Shown: positions 1-10,758, counted from the first letter of the stretch. The stretch is 64,000 nucleotides of DNA from Cylicocyclus nassatus (GCA_958299035.1 CATQJL010000112.1:5750123-5814122), one strand, 5' to 3'. Program-made: numbers and translations. The notes: generated from the letters alone by a model not told the origin.

Positions 1-179
1 AAGTTTTTTTGCAAAGGTAGATGAAAAAGGTGAAGGCAAAGTTTTCAAGTCACACGGTCCCTCGATGAGTGCAGAGGCATTTTCCCGGCTGACTTGTGAC
101 TTTGGGTTCTTCCTCGAGTTTTCTAAACTTGATATATCCGGCCTTCAAGACTGCAAAAATGTTTGAATGTCCTTTTTTG

Positions 180-345
180 GAACCTAGCAAAGCGCGGAAT
201 GGGCGAGCAATGCCAGACGCACAGCTGTGATTGGTCGTTGCATCCCGTTCTCTGCCTCCGCCCATCTCCGCGGCAATTGGTTGATTGAATTCAGAAGCCA
301 ATCGTATTACTTTAGATAACTGATTGGTTAACACGCCCATTTCAC
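180..345. repeat. GC-rich block with repeated GATTGGT words
   Basis: This block is richer in G and C than its surroundings. It holds three plus-strand copies of ATTGGT (near 230, 275 and 325) and one inverted copy (AGCCAATCG near 297). These are CCAAT-box-like words. A minus-strand reading frame is open across it, but its composition looks like repeat DNA. The best reading is a fragment of an unclassified repeat or a CCAAT-rich upstream region; I cannot choose between them. Confidence 0.25.
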
Positions 346-519
346 ACTTTCCTACGAGCTTGAATACGTTATTTTAATACATTTGCAAGCTCTATAACAC
401 AGCTCCTGACTGAGCACATTTTAAAGATTAGATGGAAAAAATTCAAAAATGGAGAATCTACTTTTGCAATGCATCTTACAAGGGAAGTATACCAACATTA
501 GTCGGCGATTGAATTATCG

Positions 520-880
520 GTAGACGCGCCTTTGAACGCTGATTCCAAATCTGCTTTTCTTTTTTGCGGAGTAGGTCTCCGAAAGAAGTTGTGGGCGTTC
601 AAATGTCCAAATATGTCAAGGTTTAGGTGGCCTAAAATTGGCGAAAAGCTGTACAAGAACACCGGAAAGTGGAAAATCATTTTCGTATTGAGTATATTGT
701 TTGCAAGAAAGGAACAAAGCCGGTGGATATTGCATAGGTGTTGTTTTAGAGCTTTCCGCTGTTTTTAAGCCACTCAATGTTTGAAAATCTGGGCATTCAA
801 ACGCTTATAACTTCTTTCCGAAACTTATTCCGCAAAAAAAGGAAAGCAGATTTGGAATCAGCGTTCAAAGGCGCATCCAA
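520..880. repeat. Foldback repeat with diverged arms of about 105 bases
   Basis: The segment at about 524-632 recurs in reverse complement at about 777-880. The shared core runs from GCGCCTTTGAACGCTGATTC through TTGCGGA and on to a GAAAGAAGTT region. The arms match closely in the core and less well outward, with a spacer of about 145 bases. ORFs here on both strands are arm translations and are not treated as genes. No target duplication could be fixed, so the element class is unknown; an old MITE is likely. Confidence 0.75.
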
Positions 881-1662
881 TGATATACATCTCATCTTTA
901 ACTGCCAACTAATGTTGGTATCCTTTCTTGTTAGTATTTCGCTCACGAAGATTGGTCGCGTATGTATATCACAGTATATCTCAACGATATCTACGCATTG
1001 AAAATTATTATGTAACGCATCTTTAGAATACCTCATTTTTTAGCTCTGGTGATTTTAGCTTTTGAGATTTTAAATGAAATAAAGGAATCATGTGTTTATT
1101 GAATTTATCTCAGATGTTGACTACGAAAGTGGCACTCAACTCGCACGATTGGTAGACCAGCAAGATTTTTGCTTAAACTTCAAAGCCCGAGTATATAAGA
1201 AGCTAAAACCTTGCACAGAAGAATCATCTGGTAAATTATTCACAATGGGGTATCCATTCGTTACCGTATCTGTAAGATTCATTATAGAGTTCCGATTTTG
1301 CAAATAAAATCCAATGATTTAGTAATTTTTATTCGTTATATTCCTCAATGGATTTCCCCCCACCTTTCAGATTTTTTCTGTTCCTCTGGGTTCACAACCG
1401 TACCACCGTTAGTTTAACCCTAGTTGGAGTCAGGGCCGGAGAGGGTGAGGGAGGGGGACTGGTAGAGGAGGTCTGAGTTACGCTTGACATTGCTGTCATT
1501 ACTACTTACTCTTCACAAAGTATCACGTCGGGGATGTATTAGAGTGAGCGGTGAGAAATGGGACACTTGGAGAATAACTGAAAATTTCTCAAGAAAGAGA
1601 AGATATTGAACTTTTCAATTTTGATGGATTTCAGAATATATTGCCCTTTTTCAGACAATACC

Positions 1663-1842
1663 TAACCTTTGATTCAACTGGCTTGACGGCTGGGGGGCGG
1701 GGCTTTGTGATGTAATTAAGGCCGCTCGCACGGCCACGCAGTCTGCGTCTCTCCCGCGCGCATGCTCTCTGATCATTACCTGGCCTCAATTAGGTCATGA
1801 AGTGTCGCCTTCCAGACGCAAAGCCAGCTGAATTAAAGGGTA
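1663..1842 (+). mobile_element. MITE, TACCCTTTGATTCAA family, copy 1
   Basis: One of four related copies in the window (others at 22266, 42059 and 55262). The left end reads TAACCTTTGATTCAACTGG followed by GACGGCTGG. The right end is its approximate inverse, ending GAATTAAAGGGTA. The interior shares CTGCGTCTCTCCCGCGCGC, TGCTCTCTGATCATT and an AATTAGGTCA word with the other copies. TA at both tips fits TA-target insertion. The right end runs into TATATAAGG, a TATA-box-like string just upstream of an open reading frame. Confidence 0.75.
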
Positions 1843-1989
1843 TATAAGGTCATTCACGCACCTAATGACTCTTATACTTGCTGAAATGTAAAGTAAATCA
1901 CTCCGACAATTTACTAACTTCGAGCAGTATCCCATTTATCCTGAGCTTGCGCATGTTAATTCTCCGCGCCTTCATTCGTAAAATTTCAG

Positions 1990-2371
1990 GCATCAGCAAA
2001 CGTTCCTTCGTGCATTGTGTTCATTTCAAAATCAAAATTTTCCGATTTCTAGCCCCATGACCTCAGCCCTCGTGCCGGATTTTGTTGTCACATGGGAGTT
2101 CGCTATACTTAGAAGACATCATGCACAAACTTTGACCTCGCCACTTCCTGCGTCTCATACAATCACCTCCGGGAATCACGAAAATTTGGTGTGCGAGCAA
2201 ATATACGTCGAGATGTCTCTGCAGATTAGCAATCATGTCAGATTCTCTTTCCCTGGAGCCACCACCCCAATTCGGAGAGTTATGTTAGAGATGGGAGGCG
2301 TGCAAGTGTTACCCAGGCAGCCGCCTGGTGCCGCAGCCAGCCGCCAGGACTGGCACCAGCGTCGCGGCTGA
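1990..2371 (+). pseudogene. Open reading frame running into the Mutator-like element
   Basis: A frame opens after an acceptor-like AAATTTCAG at 1981-1989 and stays open through about 100 codons of unique sequence before crossing into the transposon at 2293. Before the insertion, the frame would have ended at a stop two codons past the target site, so the element landed close to the end of this frame. I do not recognise the protein. A TATA-like string lies at 1841-1849. It could be a terminal exon damaged at its extreme 3' end, or a chance frame in a moderately GC-rich stretch. Confidence 0.25.
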
Positions 2372-2531
2372 GCTACCGTAAGCGCGCTCTCGTCGTCCGC
2401 AATCTCTCGCAGAGAGATTTTCGCAGCAGCCTCGCACCTCTCGCGCTGAGGTGCGAGAATTCCCTCAGAGGTCAAGCTACTGCCACATATTATATATCGA
2501 TCAGCACAGCGGAAAATTTGCAGTTTATTAG

Positions 2532-2957
2532 TAACTAGCTGGTTGCCCCGGTCTTACCCGAGACTTCAAGTCAGTTAAGCCAACAAAACTTGTAAACTTA
2601 CGCCTCTAGATTTCTTCTAACATGCGCATAAAGCGCTTTCAGACTAAATGCCGCACCCTACCGACTTTAAGACTGAAATGGACTTTACCGCCCCTGCTTA
2701 CATGCTTATATGTAAAAATGATCGGTTGCCATGATGGCCCTTCATTTTCTTAGGTTTGAGTAAACAAATCAATAAATCGATAGAATGGCCCGGCGAATCG
2801 CCGCGGAAAGTAGCTCTAAACCACCGCCGGGGTCGAAAACATACGTGTGCGAAGTTTCAGCCGGATCGGTTCAGTGGCGCGCGTTTCTATAACGAACGAA
2901 CAACTAAACGAACATCCTCACAGACATTGAGTTTTATATATATATATATATATATAC
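2532..2957. repeat. Dispersed repeat CTAGCTGG...TATATA, nested in the Mutator-like element
   Basis: The segment starts TAACTAGCTGGTTGCCCCGG and ends near GGTCGAAAACATACGTGTGC, GCCGGATCGGTTCAG, then CAGACATTGAGTTTTATATATA with an (AT)n tail. The same head and tail occur in the larger copy at 6716-7533, and tails recur near 51031 and 52121. The class is not certain: a retroposed element with a microsatellite tail is plausible. No coding sequence is visible. Confidence 0.6.
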
Positions 2958-3039
2958 ACTACAAGAAATATACAAACACAAGAAAATGTTAAATAAATTA
3001 AAAAACACAAAAAATCACAAATGAAAATCACAACCAAAT

Positions 3040-3363
3040 TTACAATTTTACATCCGCACTGCTGTCAAATGGTTTCCTCTGTGACAAATTTCGACAAATT
3101 TTAATACAAAAACTATTTATAGAAGCTGTTGGTATGTAATTTCCTGTCTCATATTCTTCTCTAAAGCTGCGCATCGCATCAATAATTTTATTTCGGCGCA
3201 ACACATCCTTCTTTCGTAATGGCTTCACGCTTCGAGGATGCTGAAAATTTTTTTTACAAATGCATAGGACTAGAAAATACCAAACAAAAAATTTGAGCAA
3301 CCTCCAAGACATGGAGAAGAGTGCCTAACGCGACAACTGATCTCTGTAAGCACTCGAGAAGCT
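3040..3363 (-). CDS. Spliced coding fragment inside the Mutator-like element
   Basis: On the minus strand an exon from about 3363 to 3302 ends at a donor (LHVLE then GTTGCT). A 61-base intron (3301-3241) ends AAAATTTTCAG. The second exon (3240-3040, 66 codons) starts HPRSVKPLRKKDVLRRN and reaches a stop, and the phases agree. The C-terminal part is basic and helical, with the pattern RR-K-I-DA-RSF and later ICRNLSQ. This resembles the region near the C-terminus of Mutator-type transposases, but the similarity is too weak to assert. Alternatives are a remnant of the parent element's transposase or a captured host exon. The frame enters the inner edge of the right inverted repeat upstream. Confidence 0.4.
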
Positions 3364-3863
3364 GTTCGAAATATATAATATGTGGCAGTAGCTTAACCTC
3401 TAAGGGAATTCTCGCACCTCAGCGCGAGAGGTGCGAGGCTGCTGCGAAAATCTCTCTGCGAGAGATTGCGGACGACGAGAGCGCGCTTACGGTAGCTCAG
3501 CCGCGGCGTTGGTGCCAGTCCTGGCGGCTGGCTGCGGCACCAGGCGGCTGCCTGGGTAACACTTGCTACGCACCCGTCAGAGATCTGATCTTGCTTCTTG
3601 GGAGATCTCAAAGGAACCTGTTCAACTGGAACTTATGGTTTGGTGATAATGGCCCATTCTATAAACACCATGGTCAGAATATTCGCATTGTTTTTCATTT
3701 CTGCGGATTTATTTATTTGTTTATTTTCAGTTAATAGAGTCTATAAGCTATCATTGTCAGGAATGTTTCATTATCATGCTTAGAAACAGTTGGAAATAGT
3801 CTTTTACACCAATTAGTAGAAGCTTTCTTTGTTTTTCCAGCTAGACACCTCATTTGAAGAAAG

Positions 3864-5376
3864 GTGAGGTGTATGTATTTTTGAGCGTTGGCTCTCGTAC
3901 TATTCAAAAATGGCATGAAACGTATATACAAAAAAATGGAGTTGGTTGAAAAAGATTGAAAAGGAACTCGGTGGACTAAAATAGAAATTGAACAACATCA
4001 TTTATTGGAATTTATTAATCAAATCCGAATACAAATTGAGCCAAATCATTTCATGATTTTGAACGCACATTCTCATGAAGCTTCTCCGGTGAGAGGCAGG
4101 CCTCTTGGATTTTATTCAGAATTTTAATATTGATTCCTAATAAGTTTTATGCCCTAAACGTACGAAAAGGGCAAATGAATGGCTCTAAAGTCATCCTATT
4201 CACTTCGAAAAATCTATTTTTTTTCCATCATCTCCAATCTCCTTTATAGGGTGAGACCAGAATCTATGAGGGAGAACAACATCATCTGACGGTTCGTTGC
4301 TGACCTCACAAAACAACCAAGTATTCGGCAAAACATAATTTATCATTCCACGCAAATAAATGAACACATAGAAGGCTACTTTTTGCGACATTATCCATCT
4401 TATACCATATGATGAATTTCAATCTAATGGTTAGTAACTTTTTGACCGACTGCGTCACCTATGGCAATTGAATTGTGTAAATAAAAGCATCAAACATGCT
4501 ATTCATCATCTTTTCAACTTTTCATTACGTTTCCATTTCACATTAATTACGTAATATTCATGAAGACTCTAGGCTGCAGTTGTGGATGGTCTTCCTGAAG
4601 ATATAAAAGCCAGTGTGATCTCCGAGCATTTTAGATGGTCAGCGATTATTAGCAACAATTCCCATTTTTTGCGATGTCTGACATCTCCTCATTCTTTGAT
4701 CGCACTTACATGAGTAGTTCAATTTTTTCAAGCTACGAAAGTGTATTGGATCCTTGCCAATTTTCTTGAACCTCTCAATGTTTACATATATTTTTATATT
4801 TGTTGGTGAATTTTGTGAAGAAAATTGCAAGTAAGGACAAACTTCTGTAGTGAAATGTGAAATCTGTAAATGAACTAATCTTTATCAAGTTTTGTACATG
4901 CTTGCGTAGGTTAGGATTTTCTAAATCAAATCTAGAGGTTCGGAAAAAGAAAGCCATTTGTTAATCTCTTCTCTTTTTTCTTTGTTTTGCGTCATTTGCT
5001 TACTAACCTTTCGATTTCTTTGAGCAAATCCACCATTTCAACTTAGTCTTCTACTGTTTCACTTCAAGGTTTTTTTCACCCATTTTCGCGATCTCTTACA
5101 GGCATACCTCTGTATTGCTTATGAATATGTTCTTTTCCAAGGAAAATTATTGTAACAGTATGTTTCTGAAGGCATAAGTCGCTACTTGAATTTCATTTGA
5201 CCTACCTTCGATGAAAACTCAGTTTTTATATAACTTTGAACCCAAGCTTGACCCAAACGTGTGCAAAAGTGCCCACGCTTGCCGTAGATGGTACTGGCAA
5301 TAATTGAACTTGGTTAGTGAATACAGGCCTGCTTCGATATAGTACTTTGGATAACACTTTTTATTTTTACTCCAGT
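3864..5376. other. Interval without a secure gene
   Basis: AT-rich sequence with only short frames on both strands. One plus-strand stretch after GGCTGCAG near 4574 reads VDGLPEDIKASVISEH before a stop near 4710; it has a poor pyrimidine tract and no clear donor, so it is only noted. I see no repeats with a second copy in the window and no RNA gene. Confidence 0.3.
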
Positions 5377-5523
5377 GGTTACTTTGGGCCAATATCTTGG
5401 GCTAAAAGGAATTCGAAAGTGAATCTGGGGGTCACTTCCTGTGATTACACCCCAGTGTTTTCATCTTTTACTAGTGCAACTCAAATTTCCACCACATCAG
5501 CGCTACATTTAGTGGACTTTTGA
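5377..5523 (+). CDS. Possible exon, unknown protein
   Basis: An acceptor-like TTTTTACTCCAG precedes a frame starting GYFGPISWAKRNSK and staying open to a TGA at 5521-5523, overlapped by AATAAAAA, a poly(A)-signal-like string. Read this way it would be a terminal exon of 48 codons. A GTGAAT donor after AAA at about 5418 would instead give a short internal exon whose phase fits the exon at 7776. Nothing in the protein is recognisable. Confidence 0.3.
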   Translation, partial: GYFGPISWAKRNSKVNLGVTSCDYTPVFSSFTSATQISTTSALHLVDF

Positions 5524-6124
5524 ATAAAAATGCGCTTAACAAGACGTTTCTCCTATAATAATTTGAATCGGGAGTACGCTAGGCGGAAGGAGCTGCAAGA
5601 AATTCACGATATAAGTATCCTTAAAGAACAATGGTTGATAAATAACTTGCCTTCATGTTTATACTTCCCGGTATTATGAGATTTCAGCCATTTCACTCAC
5701 ATCGCTTTTTTCTGTTCCTTCATGGTCTTCAAAATCTTGCAAAACCATAATCTATTGTCTTTTGCAGACTACTAGGTATCGTTTTCAACTTCAGCGGAAG
5801 CTACACTTCCGTCAGACTCACATGCTCCATCATACCTATACTTAACCTCAATAATCACATGAAAGAGCTGCACATACTGATTAATTGAACACAGAAGGTT
5901 GTAGAACACAGCTGTTATTACCCAGTAGACTTCTCAGAACTGTGTTGGTACTTTGATGTTTAGAATTGCGCCGAGCGTTTTTGACCTACTAATACTATTA
6001 CTTCCTCTCGCGAATGTTCTTTCGAAATGAGATTATGACGGAAATTGCCATTTCATTCTTGGAAACTGCAAAGCTATTTAGCCGTTAATTATCATCGGTC
6101 ACCTCAATTATAACGCGGCTAGGA

Positions 6125-6463
6125 TCAGTGACTAGAGTTCTGAGTACAACTCATCATCCTTCTGAGATTTTTCATTGTACAAATTCTGTTATTGAATAAA
6201 CAAAAAGAGCATAACAAAAATAAGAATTTCCTAATAGGTAGATAAGAAACTCCAAGGATTATGTTTTGGTGCGAAAGCTTTTTCCTTGAATATTTTCGGA
6301 AAAAAACACTGTCCTTTTTCCATGGCTGAGCATTTAGCAGCCTTTCTTTTCTCACTATTCGAAATCCATAGGTCTTAAGCAAAGTAGTCAAATAGATAAG
6401 GTCCATTTTAGTCAGCAATCTGGCTCCTATTCCTTGAGGGTTCAGATAAGATTTCAACATCAA
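6125..6463 (-). CDS. ORF of 112 codons, basic, unknown
   Basis: A minus-strand frame with the segments GIGARLLTKMDLIYLTTLLK and RKERLLNAQPWKKDSVFF, then a hydrophobic run rich in F, L and C. A GTGAGA donor after the sixth residue of TYGFRI would make the upstream part an exon. It conflicts with a plus-strand exon proposal at 6531. No domain is recognised, and the later part looks like translated AT-rich DNA. Confidence 0.3.
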   Translation of the reverse strand: MMLKSYLNPQGIGARLLTKMDLIYLTTLLKTYGFRIVRKERLLNAQPWKKDSVFFRKYSRKKLSHQNIILGVSYLPIRKFLFLLCSFCLFNNRICTMKNLRRMMSCTQNSSH

Positions 6464-6530
6464 AGATTACGTTTGGATTTTGTAAATAGCTGTTCGCTTT
6501 CGGTTCTTTGCTGTTGTTGTCTGAATGTAG

Positions 6531-6640
6531 AAGATGCTACCGTAATTAGGCAATTCATAGGCAAAGCAGGTGCCCATCATGGCGTAAATAATGTGGAGGA
6601 GCGGGAGTCTCATCAAAATTCAGAATTTTTGTTTCTGTAA
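6531..6640 (+). CDS. Possible exon, unknown protein
   Basis: After an acceptor-like GTCTGAATGTAG the plus strand reads DATVIRQFIGKAGAHHGVNN and continues to a TAA at 6638-6640. A GTAAAT donor after the second glycine-bearing HHG would end an exon in phase 0, matching the phase of the exon at 7776. The residues are protein-like but not recognised. Confidence 0.3.
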
Positions 6641-6715
6641 TTGTCTTCGGGTATATCGTTTTGCTTTTCTAATCCAGACTGTTTTTTTGTTTCTTTGCTA
6701 GTTTTTATTATTAAT

Positions 6716-7533
6716 AACTAGCTGGCTTACCCGGCTCCGCCGTATCCGGACCAAACTTGGCACACATACACTTCGGGCCCCGGCGGGTGTCACAGTTCAC
6801 TTTTCGTTATCGATCGATGTCGATTTTACCGATTTTTATCGATTTTTTTGCAGAGTTCACCTACAGGGCTAGGAGTTGGCACAGGGGGGAAGTGAGCATG
6901 GGGATTCCGAATACAATATTAGTTTTCAGAATTATCGATTACTTTTATTGATTTTATCGATTTTTTGTAAATTTTGACATGCGAGGCTGGGATTTTGCAC
7001 AGGGGGGTAATCGAGCATGCTGATTACGAATACAATATTAGTTTTCAAGATCGTCCATTACTTTTATCGAATTTATCGATTTTTTGAAAATTTGAGCTAG
7101 GGGGTTGGAATTTGGCACAGGGGTGTAATCGAGCATGCTGATCACTCCCCTTGGGGATGATCAGCATGCTCGATTACCTCCCTGTGCGAACTCCCAGCCC
7201 CCTAGCTCAAACTTTGCAAAAAAATCGATAAAATCGATAAAAGTAATCGATAATCCCGAAAACCAATATTGTATTCGGAATCCCCATGCTCGATTACCCC
7301 CCTATGCGAACTCCCAGCCCCGTAGCTCAAACTTTGCAAAAAATCGATAAAATCGATAAAATCGATCTCGATCGATGACGAAAAGTAGCCTATGACACCC
7401 GCCGGGGCCCGTAGTGTATGTGTGCCAAGTTTGGTCCGGATCGGTTCAGAAATGGAATTTTTTATTCGGAACATACGTACAGAGAGACATACAGACAGAC
7501 AGACAAACAGACATTCAGCTTTATATATAAGAT
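6716..7533. repeat. Composite dispersed repeat with internal head-to-head ATCGAT-rich arms
   Basis: It starts TAACTAGCTGGCTTACCCGG and ends with a GACAGACAGACAAACAGA run and CAGCTTTATATATAAG. Inside, two arms face each other around about 7150 (GATCACTCCCC/GGGGATGATC). Each is built of 110-125 base units that carry GTAATCGAGCATGCTGAT, GGCACAGGGG and strings of ATCGAT. The left arm has three units and the right arm two. The outer flanks CCCGGCGGGTGTCACAG and ACACCCGCCGGGGCCCG are also inverted. It is related to the copy nested at 2532-2957, which lacks the palindrome. Confidence 0.75.
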
Positions 7534-7775
7534 ACAAATTTTTTTACCAGTGATCAATGAACAACTATGAATGACTGGATTTGTTGAAATTGTGAAAAAA
7601 ATTTGCAACTTGTAAAGGAGATATTGGCAGAGTGTTATGGTAGAATCTTTGCTGTATGCTTTGATAAATGTCTATTTTTTCTGTTTCGTCAGCTCACAGC
7701 GATTTTATAGCTTTTTTCTGGCAATAATCAGTTCGATAGCTATTCAAATCTTTCAAGATATAAATTATTTCGCAG

Positions 7776-9770
7776 CTCGTGCAACATAAGCGAAATTCCG
7801 ATGTGAAGACAATTTCTCAACTTGAGATTTTTGATTTACCTTCTCAACAAAGAAAGCTTGAAGCGCGTAATAATGATCATTTTGGTAATGAGTTTACTTT
7901 AGCAACAATAGCCTCAATAATCACTCAGACAAATCACCGGATCTTCCGCAGGACAAGCCAAATTTGCAGAAGTTCCGCAGGACTTTGTTCACTATTGCAA
8001 AAGTGAAAACGTTAAGATTCGGAATTTCCGTGGGATTTTCATGCCAAAGTGGTTGAAAATCGGAACTTCCGCAGAACCTCCTTCAAAATCCTGCGGAAAC
8101 TCCGAAAAATGCCAGAGGTTCCAGTGAAATCCTCATCTTCAGGCTCGACTTATGATTCTATCGCCAATGCTAACTTTGTACACAGTTTTTAAAGCGATTC
8201 CCACCGTACTTGAATCCAGTAATTATTACTCAAATAATGTTGGTTTTTGCACAGGTTTTGCGAACTGTGATTCCTCTTTTCTTGTGTATCAACAAAAATA
8301 TATGTAAGCTTGAAATCTGTCTGACTTCTAGCAAGTAATCAATCTCTATAGAATTACGGGGAAGTGTCGAAGATCAGTCCCCTCGTAAGCAAATCAGATA
8401 AATAGGAGTGTTCTGTAAATGAACCATTCTTTTGCATTTTACGTAGGCCGATAAAATAAATTCCTTTGAAATACATCATACGTAGAAGATGCACGAGTTC
8501 TTGATTAGCAAAAAAGACTATATTTGCAAAAATATTTATTTTTGCGTAGTCACGTTGATTCTGAGGTCATCAATCATTTTCAAATAATGTACAACCTTTT
8601 GCGGCTAAAATTATGAATTCTTTTTATTTAATTTTCAAATTCTTTGACAAATGTCTACAAGATTGATTGCCCATAAACAGTCAAATTTGGACTTGTGTGT
8701 CCAAAAACCAGACCCCGGAATGAGCTAAGTCTTTGCTCATTTTGAAATTTTGCAGGTAGGTCTAGCAAAAAGACCTCAGTGCTCTTGCTGGGTATCAATT
8801 GCATCCTACAAGGGTATTAGATTACAACCCCGCATTTCTGGAATGGCAGAGATCTTTTTGTGCTTCTTTACAACTTCAACCTTAAAGTTCATTTGCGTCT
8901 AAGCTGTACTTTTGTGCCTTCTTCCTCCCTCCCTTTCGTCTCCCTTTTGCCCCAACTTGAGCTATTGCCGTCTGCATATTTTTTCAAAATACACCATTAG
9001 GTATGAATCACTGCTGCTCGGGTGAGTCTCGAGTCTCGGGGAATTGTTCCCAGGAGGACAACGGCTAAGAAATAGCCGACAGCGAGACTTCTTCATCATT
9101 TTGGTTTCGCGTATATGCTACTAATCATGAGCTTTTTTCTCAATATTTCTTCTTTTCTTAGTCATTTTCAGTCTAGAAAAATTCTGTAAATATGTAGACA
9201 ACTTCTTAACTAGTAGTCTAAAAAAAATTTGAGGTTGTAGTGATTGTAGTGACTTACTTGGTGAAGTCGTAATACAATGGTACAATTGTGCTTAATAATA
9301 CGAATTATTTGTACGTGTTGTGTGTGTGCTATGTAGTAGAAACACTTGTAAATCTTCAAAAACACCACTTTGGCCCTCCTAATGGCTTGCTTTACACAAA
9401 AGATAAATTTCGACGGATGAATTCACTTCAAGGTAAGGGACGTCAAATTCAGAAATTTTTTTCAATTCTTTCTCCCTCTTCCTCACCTACCATTAGCCCA
9501 AGATCTGCAAATAGTGACTAATGATAAGTAGCTTGCGATAAACTAGTTCCATTCTATTCTATGTTAAAACAATTAATTGGTAAATGAGGATCAATCGACA
9601 ATTTGCGAGATTGCATTCCGCTACCATACGATGCTTTTAATTCTCTTTTAATTGGTCAAAGATTCGCTATATACTCACTGGTAAGATTCTTACAAGTACG
9701 ATGCCGCATTTGAAAAAATTTTGAAAACATTTCAGCAACAGCTACGATCTCCTCTGGTCGCTTGAAGTAA
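7776..9770 (+). CDS. Candidate multi-exon gene (three phase-compatible exons)
   Basis: Exon a (7776-7884) follows ATTATTTCGCAG and reads LVQHKRNSDVKTISQLEIFD, ending at GTAATG in phase 1. Exon b (9337-9432) follows GTGCTATGTAG, includes LQKHHFGPPNGLLYTKDK, and ends at GTAAGG in phase 1. Exon c (9736-9770) follows AAACATTTCAG and gives ATATISSGRLK and a stop. Phases agree at both joins. The first intron (about 1.45 kb) contains the TTCCGC-rich repeat at 7939 and the structured segment at 9021. Possible upstream exons lie at 5377 and 6531. No family is recognised. Exon b is the best part; the links are inference and could be tested by RNA data. Confidence 0.4.
7939..8130 (+). repeat. TTCCGC-rich repeat, copy of the 52.5-52.7 kb block
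   Basis: The sequence from CTTCCGCAGGACAAGCCAAA through GACTTTGTTCACTATTGCAA to AATGCCAGAGGTTCC is about 80-85 percent identical, by eye, to the reverse complement of about 52545-52745. It contains several copies of a GGAACTTCCGC-like word whose full form GCGGAAGTTCCGC is a palindrome. A shorter related stretch is at 29690-29760. Confidence 0.7.
8131..9020. other. Interval without a secure gene
   Basis: AT-rich, intronic if the 7776-9770 gene is real. An acceptor-like TTTTGCAG at 8749-8756 precedes a frame reading RSSKKTSVLLLGINCILQG to a weak GTATTA site near 8812. No repeat with another copy in the window was seen. Confidence 0.3.
9021..9100. other. Hairpin-rich segment, possible structured RNA
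   Basis: Within 80 bases there are a perfect 5-base stem CGGCT-AAGAAAT-AGCCG, a TTGT/ACAA-closed element around CCCAGGAGG, and GAGTCTCG answered by CGAGACTT. The segment is more GC-rich than its surroundings. It matches no spliceosomal RNA, SRP or tRNA pattern I know. A structured non-coding RNA or an old foldback are the options. Confidence 0.2.
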
Positions 9771-9810
9771 AAATTTGGGTAATCTCAAATAGTCTGATAA
9801 AGCAAAATTA

Positions 9811-10758
9811 TTGGGTTGTTATATAAGTCTTGTTACACTTTAAATTCTTACGACGATAAGTCGTGAACTTCATAATTCTAAGGAGGCTTCAGGGTACCAT
9901 TCGATAGAGCAAAGCAAACTCTACAAAATAGTATGCAAAAGTTCGCACCAGCTCCGACCCACCGTATGTTTGCATCCGGAAAATGAGTAGCACTGAAGGC
10001 TCAAAAAATCGCGAAAAATTCATATCTTTGTTCAAAAAATTTCTCCGCATCTCCTACTCGTTCAGACAGATTGCCCACTGTATCAGGCACTCATATGTAC
10101 CGTTCCTGTATTTCTTCCTCATTCAAAAATCGATAAAAGGAAAATTTTTTAGATCTTACAAAAACGAAGCTATGTTTCTATTCATGTAGCTTTATACTAC
10201 AAGCGCTTAGAAGGATAAACGTAAATATTTAGCTTTCCAGAAGCCCTACTTTTCGAAAAATACCAAATTTAGCTTCTCTCACTCAGGTTCAATGCTAAAT
10301 TAGGTAATTTTCGAAAACTAGGACTTCTGGAGAGCTGAAAATCTACGATTATACTTCTAAGGGATTGTAGTATACAGTACATGAATAGAAACAGCACAGC
10401 TTTGTTTTTGTAGAAACTAAAAAATTTTCTTTTTCTCGATTTCTAGATGAGTAAAAATACAGCAACGGTACATATGAGTGTTTGATATATTGGACATTTT
10501 TTATGAGCAAGCTGGAGAGATTCGTAGGATTCTTTTAAACAAAGATATGAATTTTTCGCAATTTTTGAGCCTTCACTACGACTCAGATTTTGGATGCAAA
10601 GTTACAGTGGGCCGAAGTTGGTGCGAACTTTTACATACTATCTTCTAGAGCTTGCTTTGCTCTATCGAACGGTGTCCTGGAACTCCGGTAAGATTATGAA
10701 GTGCATGACTTATTGCCGTTAGAAGTTAAAGTGTAACAAAACTTATGTAACAACCTAA
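9811..10758. mobile_element. Palindromic mariner-type element, 948 bases, older copy
   Basis: Both ends read inward as TTRGGTTGTTA-ATAAGT-TTGTTACAC and are flanked by TA. This is the mariner end pattern. The two halves are inverted copies of each other over about 450 bases each, centred near 10285, with scattered differences. Landmarks such as AGAGCAAAGCAAACTCTAC and CATATGTACCGTTCCTGTA recur in reverse on the right arm. It belongs to the same family as 60794-61742 (949 bases) but its arms have diverged more. It encodes no transposase. Confidence 0.85.

Larger units (their letters stand above)
2293..3575. mobile_element. Mutator-like element with long inverted ends and 9-base target duplication
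   Basis: The left end (2293 to about 2497) and right end (about 3374 to 3575) are inverted copies of each other over about 200 bases. They share AAGTGTTACCCAGGCAG, a GCTACCGTAAGCGCGC core and an inner CCACATATTATATAT. The outermost bases are GGG and CCC. Immediately outside are GTTAGAGAT (2284-2292) and GTCAGAGAT (3576-3584), a 9-base direct repeat with one mismatch. Long terminal inverted repeats plus a 9-base duplication are the hallmark of the Mutator (MULE) superfamily. At 1283 bases it is too short for a full transposase. The interior holds a nested dispersed repeat (2532-2957) and a minus-strand coding fragment with an intron (3040-3363). Confidence 0.8.

Noticed and set aside
2233..3734. 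ORFs across the Mutator-like inverted ends on both strands
   Set aside because: They translate the inverted repeats, which is why similar peptides appear at 2233-2475 and 3321-3734.
3841..3863. 23-base plus-strand micro-exon between TTTGTTTTTCCAG and GTGAGG
   Set aside because: Both sites are good, but the segment is a small hairpin (ACACCTC/GAGGTGT) and no partner exon in phase was found.
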